35,860 bases of DNA from positions 1 to 35,860 of the forward strand of contig JAKSSF010000025.1 in NCBI GenBank assembly GCA_024403235.1, written 5' to 3'. Of this stretch, positions 30,862 through 35,860 are shown in pieces. This stretch comes from Lachnospiraceae bacterium. GTDB lineage: Bacteria; Bacillota; Clostridia; Lachnospirales; Lachnospiraceae. Every line of letters begins with the position of its first letter. The first letter of the stretch is position 1. The translations under genes were made by a program, and so were the position numbers. The notes under the pieces are model-generated. The model ran no database searches. It saw only the letters and a program-made list of their open reading frames with translations, and was not told the DNA's origin.

Positions 30862-30963
30862 TGGCTACCTTCTTCTCGTGCATCCATTTCTCATAGACTC
30901 TGTCTCATAAACTCTGCGCTCCATTTATTGAACGTCATCGCTTTGCCGATTGTAACTGCTTGA
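30862..30963 (-). pseudogene. Second fragment of the Rpn-family transposase gene
   Basis: This segment aligns to 29,367-29,465 (the part encoding roughly TVGKSDDVQ to EGR on the reverse strand), with scattered substitutions and small length changes. No reading frame survives. It ends exactly where the leader of cassette B begins. Confidence 0.8.
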
Positions 30964-30974
30964 TTTCGCATGTG

Positions 30975-31037
30975 AAGTGTGATATATATGGTGCTGTAAG
31001 GTTAGTATATCTAGTACACAAAAGGGAGGTGCGAGAT
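30975..31037 (+). promoter_or_regulatory. Conserved leader of cassette B
   Basis: AAGTGTGATAT (30,975-30,985), GTATATCTAGTACAC (31,005-31,019) and AAAGGGAGGT repeat the leader at 6879-6940 with one base difference in spacing. The -35 part is not conserved. The element may be a promoter/leader of the same regulon as the phage late switch. Confidence 0.5.
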
Positions 31038-31160
31038 ATGTTCATGAGATTTTTAAAGTGGTATTTTAAGCAGTGGAAAATAGTTTTTGAGAGAATGATA
31101 AGGACTACACCAAGAACAGAAGAAGAAAAGAGAAAAGCAATAATCGTATCAATTGACTAA
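31038..31160 (+). CDS. 40-aa paralogue of the late-switch microprotein
   Basis: The product opens MFMRFLKWYFKQWKIVFERM and shares the WYFKQWK core and a basic tail with the 39-residue protein at 6941-7060, though the C-terminal halves differ. GGGAGGTGCGAGAT precedes the ATG. It is flanked by the same leader and terminator as the phage copy. It lies outside the prophage, so it is probably a leftover of another, related phage. Confidence 0.6.
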   Translation: MFMRFLKWYFKQWKIVFERMIRTTPRTEEEKRKAIIVSID

Positions 31161-31174
31161 GAACAAGATTTAGT

Positions 31175-31202
31175 GCATCGGAATAAACTCCGGTGCTTTT
31201 TT
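31175..31202 (+). terminator. Rho-independent terminator of cassette B
   Basis: GCATCGGA (31,175-31,182) pairs with TCCGGTGC (31,189-31,196) across ATAAAC, followed by six T. It is nearly identical to the hairpin at 7067-7094. Confidence 0.88.
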
Positions 31203-31276
31203 ATTGTGTAATAGTTTTTTAAGCTAGTAAGGCTTTGTATCAACGCAATACGAAAATTAGTATTATATGATTCCAG

Positions 31277-31305
31277 TTTTTGGAATAATGAATTTATGGT
31301 ACAAT
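31277..31305 (+). promoter_or_regulatory. Promoter for the flavin reductase operon
   Basis: A weak -35 TTTTTG (31,277-31,282) and a -10 TACAAT (31,300-31,305) are 17 bases apart. They lie about 100 bases upstream of the first gene of a chromosomal run. Nothing else is seen in 31,203-31,406. Confidence 0.45.
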
Positions 31306-31406
31306 AGTGTTTATAAAATAGGAATTGTTCCTTAAGAATTTGAAAAACGAAAACACAAACCATTTTATAAACAATAGAATTAAGAGATAAAAAGGAGGAC
31401 ACAAAC

Positions 31407-31955
31407 ATGAGACAAAATTTTGGCGTAAAACCATGGGTATACCCCATGCCCGTACTGATTGTAGGTACCTACGATGAAAATGGAGTTCCCAATGCAATGA
31501 ATGCTGCTTGGGGATGTATTACCGATATGGCAGAGATTAGCATTAGTATGTCCGAACATAAGACCACAGAAAACTTTGCAAAAACTGGAGCATTTACCGT
31601 AGCTTTTGCAACGGAAGATACAGTAGTGGCTTGTGATTATGTTGGCGTGGAATCCGCTAGTAAGGTTCCGAATAAATTTGAAAAGGCTGGATTTACAGCA
31701 GTAAAAAGTGAGTATGTGAATGCACCTATCATTCAGGAACTTCCTATGGCTTTGGAGTGCAAAGTGAAAAGCTTTGAGGACGGTATTTTGATTGGAGAAA
31801 TCGTCAATGTCAATGCGGATGAAAGCATACTTACCAACGGACAGATTGATCCTATGAAATTAAAACCTATCACTTATGATCCGGTTGGACATAAATACAT
31901 TGGCCTTGGAAAGATTGTGGGCCAGGCATTTAGTGATGGAAAGCAATTAAAATAG
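31407..31955 (+). CDS. Flavin reductase-like FMN-binding protein
   Basis: The 182-residue protein is a FMN-binding split barrel of the flavin reductase family: the opening KPWVYPMPVLIVGTYDENGVPNAMNAAWG, SMSEHKTTENFAKTGAFTVAF, and LECKVKSFEDGILIGEIVNV. Such cytosolic proteins hold FMN and reduce flavin or act as small flavoproteins. AAGGAGGACACAAAC is its ribosome site. It opens a run with an aldo/keto reductase and an SDR, so a redox role in the same pathway is likely. Confidence 0.9.
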   Translation: MRQNFGVKPWVYPMPVLIVGTYDENGVPNAMNAAWGCITDMAEISISMSEHKTTENFAKTGAFTVAFATEDTVVACDYVGVESASKVPNKFEKAGFTAVKSEYVNAPIIQELPMALECKVKSFEDGILIGEIVNVNADESILTNGQIDPMKLKPITYDPVGHKYIGLGKIVGQAFSDGKQLK

Positions 31956-31986
31956 AGCATATAAAATACATAAGGGGATGAATCAC

Positions 31987-33123
31987 ATGATATACAATGA
32001 TTTTCAAGGATTAAAATTATCGGCACTTGGTATGGGAAATATGAGACTTCCCGTGATAAGTGGAAAGGATAGCTTAATTGACGTGGAAAAAGCAAAAGAG
32101 ATGATTGATTACTGTATGCAGTCCGGCATCAATTATTATGATACAGCCTATGGTTATCACGGTGGTCAGTCTGAAATCGTAGTAGGGGAATTGTTAAAGC
32201 AGTATAGCAGAGACAGTTTTTATCTGGCGTCCAAATTCCCCGGATATGACCTTTCTAATATGCCTAAGGTGGAAGAAATTTTTGAGGAACAGCTGAAAAA
32301 ATGTCAGGTAGAATATTTTGATTTCTATCTGTTCCATAATGTTTGTGAAATGAATATAGATGCCTATTTGGATAGTAAATTTGGGATTTATGACTATCTG
32401 ATGAAACAGAAGAAAAACGGAAGAATCAAACATCTTGGTTTTTCTGCTCATGGCGATATCGACTGCATGACCAGATTCTTAGAGGCTTACGGAAAAGATA
32501 TGGAATTTGCTCAGATAGAACTGAACTATTTTGATTATCATTTTCAGAATGCCAAAGGGAAGGTAGAACTTTTAGATAAATGGAACATACCTGTATGGGT
32601 TATGGAGCCTGTTAGAGGCGGACAGTTAGCTACTTTATCAGAAGAAGCAACTGCAAAATTAAAACAGCTCCGACCGGAAGAAGATGTTCCTGCATGGGCT
32701 TTCCGATTCTTACAGTCTATTCCTAGTGTTACGGTAACCCTTTCCGGCATGTCAAATATGGAGCAGTTACAGGCAAATATTGCTACCTATGCAGAAAACA
32801 AGCCATTAAATGCATCAGAAATGGAATTGATTTTGGGTGTGGCAGAGGACATGATTCGGAAAACAACCGTTCCTTGTACCGCTTGCCATTATTGTGTTTC
32901 TAAATGCCCGAAGGGCTTAGATATTCCATTTTTATTAAAGATTTATAACGAAGCAATGGTAGAAGGCCCGGGAGCATTTATCGCACCTATGGCATTGGCA
33001 AAGGTAGACAAAGACAAGCAACCGGAGTGTTGTATCAACTGTCATTCCTGCGAAAAAGTGTGTCCACAGCAAATTCATATTCCGGAAGAATTGAAGAAGT
33101 TTGCTAATAAGATGGGAAGATAA
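31987..33123 (+). CDS. Aldo/keto reductase with C-terminal 4Fe-4S cluster region
   Basis: From the ATG at 31,987 (AAGGGG at 31,972-31,977; an earlier ATG at 31,978 is too close to it) the product has 378 residues. Residues 10-270 are an AKR barrel with the catalytic tetrad D52, Y57 (or Y55), K83 and H117. The C-terminal 90 residues hold two ferredoxin-like Cys groups, CTACHYCVSKCP (near 297) and CCINCHSCEKVCP (near 347), expected to bind [4Fe-4S] clusters. This AKR type is common in anaerobic Clostridia. Its substrate is not known. Confidence 0.9.
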   Translation: MIYNDFQGLKLSALGMGNMRLPVISGKDSLIDVEKAKEMIDYCMQSGINYYDTAYGYHGGQSEIVVGELLKQYSRDSFYLASKFPGYDLSNMPKVEEIFEEQLKKCQVEYFDFYLFHNVCEMNIDAYLDSKFGIYDYLMKQKKNGRIKHLGFSAHGDIDCMTRFLEAYGKDMEFAQIELNYFDYHFQNAKGKVELLDKWNIPVWVMEPVRGGQLATLSEEATAKLKQLRPEEDVPAWAFRFLQSIPSVTVTLSGMSNMEQLQANIATYAENKPLNASEMELILGVAEDMIRKTTVPCTACHYCVSKCPKGLDIPFLLKIYNEAMVEGPGAFIAPMALAKVDKDKQPECCINCHSCEKVCPQQIHIPEELKKFANKMGR

Positions 33124-33126
33124 AGT

Positions 33127-33843
33127 ATGGAATTTCAAGATAAAATAGTAGTTATAACAGGCGGCGCTCATGGCATTGGGAAAGCCACGAAAGAGGCTTT
33201 TGAAGCAGAAGGTGCTATTGTAGAAGTAATTGATATCGCAGATGGTGATCACTTCGTAGGAGACATTAGCCAAAAGTCAGTTTTGGAAACCTTTGCATAC
33301 TATGTTATAGAAAAGCACGGACACATAGACTATTTAATCAATAATGCTTTACCTATTATGCGTGGAATAGAACATTGTACTTATGAAGAGTTTGCGTATG
33401 CTATGGCAGTAGGGGTGACAGCACCGTTTTATTTGTCCAAATTGTTTTCTGATCATTTTGCAAAAGAGGGTTGCATTATCAACCTGTCTTCTTCCAGAGA
33501 TAGAATGAGTCAGCCACAAACGGAAAGCTATAGTGCAGCAAAAGGTGGAATTGCTTCTTTGACCCATGCATTGGCAGTCAGCCTAGCTGGAAAAGTGCGT
33601 GTGAATTCCATTTCTCCCGGTTGGATTGAAACTGGTGATACTGTATACGAAGGCCCGGATGCTTCCCAACAACTAGTGGGAAGAGTAGGAAACAGTATGG
33701 ATATTGTCAATATGATTTTATATCTATGTTCTTCTAAGGCCGGATTTATTACCGGAGAAAATATTTGCATCGATGGTGGTATGACAAGGCAGATGATTTA
33801 CCATGGAGAACATGGGTGGAAGTTGGAAGCGGAAAACAAATGA
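33127..33843 (+). CDS. Short-chain dehydrogenase/reductase
   Basis: The 238-residue protein is a classical SDR: GGAHGIG (12-18) binds the nucleotide, NNA is near 75, a Ser-rich LSSS near 120, and YSAAK has Y135 and K139. ISPGWIETG and the C-terminal ICIDGGM are also family marks. It starts 3 bases after the previous stop, so it is in one operon with the aldo/keto reductase. Cofactor preference is probably NAD(H), given the acidic residue D37 in EVIDIAD after strand 2. Confidence 0.92.
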   Translation: MEFQDKIVVITGGAHGIGKATKEAFEAEGAIVEVIDIADGDHFVGDISQKSVLETFAYYVIEKHGHIDYLINNALPIMRGIEHCTYEEFAYAMAVGVTAPFYLSKLFSDHFAKEGCIINLSSSRDRMSQPQTESYSAAKGGIASLTHALAVSLAGKVRVNSISPGWIETGDTVYEGPDASQQLVGRVGNSMDIVNMILYLCSSKAGFITGENICIDGGMTRQMIYHGEHGWKLEAENK

Positions 33844-33864
33844 GAAGCATAGGGGATTTAACTA

Positions 33865-35367
33865 ATGATAACTGGTGAATTAAAAAATAGAATTGACAGC
33901 TTATGGGAGATATTTTGGACCGGAGGACTAACCAATCCTTTGGATGTTATTGAACAGATGACCTATCTGATGTTCATTCATGATTTGGATGTGGCAGATA
34001 ATACGCATGCCAAAGAAAGTGCCATGTTGGGGCTGCCATTTGAAAGTATCTTTGCGAAAGAAGTGAAGATTGGGGAGAGAATAGTGGATGGAACACAGCT
34101 CAAATGGTCAGTGTTCAGAGATTATCCTGCGGATAGAATGTATTCTGTTATGCAGGAGATGGTTTTCCCATTTATCAAAAATTTGCATTCGAAAAAAGAT
34201 AGTGCATTTTCAAAATATATGGACGATGCAATCTTTAAGCTTCCTACACCACTTATGCTTTCTAAGGTTGTGGATGCAATGGATGAATTGTATTCACAAA
34301 TGGAAAAATTAAAAGATTCAGATGCTAGGGGAGATGTGTATGAATATCTTCTTTCTAAACTTGCTACAGCAGGTGTGAATGGGCAGTTTAGAACACCCCG
34401 TCATATTATCAAGATGATGGTAGAACTAATGGATCCCAAAGCAGAGGATGTGATTTGTGACCCGAGTTGTGGCACGGCAGGATTTTTGGTGGAAGCCGGA
34501 GAGTATCTGTGGAGCCATAAAAAAGAAGAAATATTTTATGATAAGCAAAAGAAAGATCATTTTATGAATCATATGTTCCATGGCTTTGATATGGATAGAA
34601 CCATGCTTCGTATCGGTGCAATGAATATGATGAATCATAGAGTGGAAAGTCCTCATATCGAATATAGGGATAGTTTATCTGATCAAAATCCGGATAAAGA
34701 TAAGTATTCACTAATATTAGCTAATCCACCATTCAAAGGAAGTCTTGATGCTGATATAGTTTCCGCAGATTTATTAAAAGTATGTAACACAAAAAAGACA
34801 GAGCTCCTTTTTCTGGCTTTATTTGTTCGTATGCTTAAAATTGGTGGAAGATGTGCATGTATCGTTCCGGATGGTGTGTTGTTTGGTTCTTCCAAGGCAC
34901 ATAAGGATATTAGAAAAGAAATCGTAGAAAATCAGCGATTGGAGGCGGTTATTTCTATGCCATCCGGTGTATTTAAGCCATATGCAGGTGTATCTACAGC
35001 CATTTTGTTATTTACCAAAACAGAGCATGGTGGAACCGACAATGTATGGTTCTATGATATGACCGCTGATGGATTTAGTTTGGATGATAAGCGTTCCGTG
35101 GTAGCAGATAATGATATTCCAGATATCATAGAACGATTTAGAAATCTTGATAACGAAGTGGAACGAAAACGCACTGATAAATCATTTTTGGTACCAAAAC
35201 AAGAAATCGCAGACAATGATTATGACCTTAGCATCAATAAGTATAAAGAGGTTGAGTATGTAGCAGTTGAATATCCACCAACAGAAGAAATCATGGCAAA
35301 TATTCGCGAACTAGAAATGCAGATAGGGCAGGAAATGGAGGAACTGGAGAAGCTGTTGGGGTTATAA
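33865..35367 (+). CDS. hsdM: Type I restriction-modification N6-adenine methyltransferase (HsdM)
   Basis: The 500-residue protein has an N-terminal helical HsdM domain (residues 1-130), then the catalytic domain with FRTPRHI (172-178), motif I DPSCGTAGF (199-207) and motif IV NPPF (287-290). A helical C-terminus follows. HsdM methylates adenine with the specificity subunit HsdS. No hsdS or hsdR follows before the window ends; 35,368-35,860 instead holds a type I toxin-antitoxin-like locus. The gene is either the start of a split RM locus or an orphan. Confidence 0.93.
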   Translation: MITGELKNRIDSLWEIFWTGGLTNPLDVIEQMTYLMFIHDLDVADNTHAKESAMLGLPFESIFAKEVKIGERIVDGTQLKWSVFRDYPADRMYSVMQEMVFPFIKNLHSKKDSAFSKYMDDAIFKLPTPLMLSKVVDAMDELYSQMEKLKDSDARGDVYEYLLSKLATAGVNGQFRTPRHIIKMMVELMDPKAEDVICDPSCGTAGFLVEAGEYLWSHKKEEIFYDKQKKDHFMNHMFHGFDMDRTMLRIGAMNMMNHRVESPHIEYRDSLSDQNPDKDKYSLILANPPFKGSLDADIVSADLLKVCNTKKTELLFLALFVRMLKIGGRCACIVPDGVLFGSSKAHKDIRKEIVENQRLEAVISMPSGVFKPYAGVSTAILLFTKTEHGGTDNVWFYDMTADGFSLDDKRSVVADNDIPDIIERFRNLDNEVERKRTDKSFLVPKQEIADNDYDLSINKYKEVEYVAVEYPPTEEIMANIRELEMQIGQEMEELEKLLGL

Positions 35368-35421
35368 ATTGGGATATGGCAAAAAATGCGAAATAATAAC
35401 AAGTTAAAATCGAATATATGT

Positions 35422-35450
35422 TTGACATAAGAGGGGGCGTGCGGTATTAT
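35422..35450 (+). promoter_or_regulatory. Promoter of the antisense RNA
   Basis: TTGACA (35,422-35,427) and TATTAT (35,445-35,450) are 17 bases apart. An overlapping TATAAT at 35,448-35,453 is a possible alternative -10. Transcription would start near 35,457 toward the toxin gene. Confidence 0.75.
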
Positions 35451-35456
35451 AATATG

Positions 35457-35555
35457 TAAGAAGGTGCTACCGATAGACGGTTAGTCCGGATATTATTAGT
35501 AAGTCAAAAATGACCGCCAATGTTTTTTTTGTCAGGACAGGGCGGTTATTTTTGT
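35457..35555 (+). ncRNA. Candidate antitoxin RNA, convergent with the toxin gene
   Basis: A roughly 95-base transcript with no open frame would run from the promoter at 35,422 to the hairpin at 35,509-35,550. Its 5' end carries GGTGCTACC (35,463-35,471) followed by ACGGTTAGTCC. The reverse transcript of the toxin starts with almost the same sequence. The two RNAs overlap over the terminator and the last codons of the toxin, as in txpA/ratA-like and fst-like type I systems. Confidence 0.6.
35509..35553. terminator. Bidirectional terminator between the convergent RNAs
   Basis: AATGACCGCC (35,509-35,518) pairs with GGCGGTTATT (35,541-35,550) with one G-U, loop 22 bases. T-rich tracts follow on both strands (TTATTTTT on +, CATTTTTGA on -), so it can stop both transcripts. 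Confidence 0.8.
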
Positions 35556-35647
35556 GTCTTGTTATCTTTCTTACCGAAAGAACAACCAAGACCAAAGCAG
35601 GCAATGCCAAAGCTAAGAACAGTTATTAAACTCTCGATAGTAAGCAT
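35546..35647 (-). CDS. Type I toxin-like small hydrophobic protein (33 aa)
   Basis: On the reverse strand AAGGAGGATTTGTTT precedes an ATG that opens a 33-residue frame: MLTIESLITVLSFGIACFGL and a tail GCSFGKKDNKTQK. The hydrophobic stretch (residues 4-24) with a short charged tail matches the size and layout of holin-like type I toxins of Firmicutes (Fst/TxpA-type, 'Hol_Tox'). The mRNA is convergent with a small RNA that shares its terminator. Expression would damage the membrane unless the RNA represses it. The family call is from layout and not from a search. Confidence 0.7.
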   Translation of the reverse strand: MLTIESLITVLSFGIACFGLGCSFGKKDNKTQK

Positions 35648-35694
35648 AAACAAATCCTCCTTTTCAAGATTTCCTTAAATGGATTTCTATGTAT

Positions 35695-35713
35695 CGGAGG
35701 TCACAGTCCTCCG
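35695..35713 (-). promoter_or_regulatory. 5' UTR hairpin that can pair with the toxin ribosome site
   Basis: CGGAGG and CCTCCG (35,695-35,700 and 35,708-35,713 on +) form a perfect 6-bp hairpin with a 7-base loop in the toxin mRNA leader. In the mRNA the CCTCC arm is also complementary to the GGAGG ribosome site at 35,656-35,660, so the leader could switch between an open and a blocked form. Confidence 0.6.
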
Positions 35714-35748
35714 TTGAAGGACCAACCGTGTAGGGTAGCACCAGATAT

Positions 35749-35777
35749 ATTATAACAAACAAATGTTCTTGCACCAA
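35749..35777 (-). promoter_or_regulatory. Promoter of the toxin mRNA
   Basis: On the reverse strand a -35 TTGGTG (35,777-35,772) and a -10 TATAAT (35,754-35,749) are 17 bases apart. The transcript would start near 35,742, at the GGTGCTACC repeated in the antisense RNA. The remaining right edge, 35,778-35,860, is AT-rich and shows no gene. Confidence 0.7.
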
Positions 35778-35860
35778 TAAAAATTGACTATAAATTGAAA
35801 TAAATTTGACTAAATATAAAAACAAAGAAAGCAAATCAATTTGGATTTGTAGGGATGATG

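Overview
The window looks like the right-hand three quarters of a temperate siphovirus prophage (about positions 1-28,950) followed by a decayed mobile-element boundary zone (about 28,950-31,205) and then ordinary chromosomal genes (31,277 to the end). AT-rich sequence, A/G-rich codons, strong AGGAGG-type ribosome binding sites and the protein families seen (a PcfJ-like end, CQYF-type HNH nuclease, P27-type TerS, LLH-type holin, an Arc-like ribbon-helix-helix protein) point to a Clostridia host, most likely Lachnospiraceae. That taxonomic call is inference from family resemblance; no rRNA or other marker gene is present.

Layout. (1) Early/replication module, 2-6830, all on +: a PcfJ-like tail, a large HTH-type protein with a triplicated heptapeptide, several small unknowns, an HNH nuclease that carries a copy of the SSB acidic tail, a DUF3850 protein, an N6-MTase-like protein lacking its catalytic motif, a tyrosine recombinase, SSB, and a RinA/ArpU-like late activator. 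(2) Late switch, 6879-7094: a short leader, a 39-residue protein and a terminator. (3) Packaging and head, 7105-14,175: HNH, candidate cos, TerS, TerL, portal, prohead protease, major capsid protein, connector, head closure, tail terminator and gp10-like protein. (4) Tail, 14,193-25,141: major tail protein, gpG/gpGT with a classical A AAA AAC -1 slippery site, tape measure, Dit, Tal-like hub, baseplate proteins, a Cna-B-like domain protein and an SGNH-esterase tail tip protein. (5) Lysis, 25,158-27,353: a 17-residue micro-ORF, XhlA-like and holin-like membrane proteins, and a GH25 + M15 endolysin. (6) A post-lysis 'moron' block with its own promoters and terminators, 27,472-28,848: a NYN-domain ribonuclease-like gene behind an attenuator-like hairpin, a 41-residue protein, a predicted H-type pseudoknot RNA and a ribbon-helix-helix protein.

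(7) The boundary zone holds tandem 12-bp integrase-arm-like repeats on both sides of a tRNA 3'-end-like core, two remnants of an Rpn/PD-(D/E)XK transposase gene, a JAB-like metalloprotease gene with a small partner, and a second copy of the late-switch microprotein cassette. (8) The chromosomal part encodes a flavin-reductase-like protein, an aldo/keto reductase with a ferredoxin-like end, a short-chain dehydrogenase, a type I restriction-modification HsdM, and a convergent RNA pair that looks like a type I toxin-antitoxin locus.

The phage genes read as one co-directional programme: replication proteins, then the late activator, then a switch cassette whose terminator lies just before the packaging-head-tail-lysis operon. 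The moron block and the prophage edge are the most likely places for undescribed biology. The lysogeny module and the left attachment site lie outside the window.
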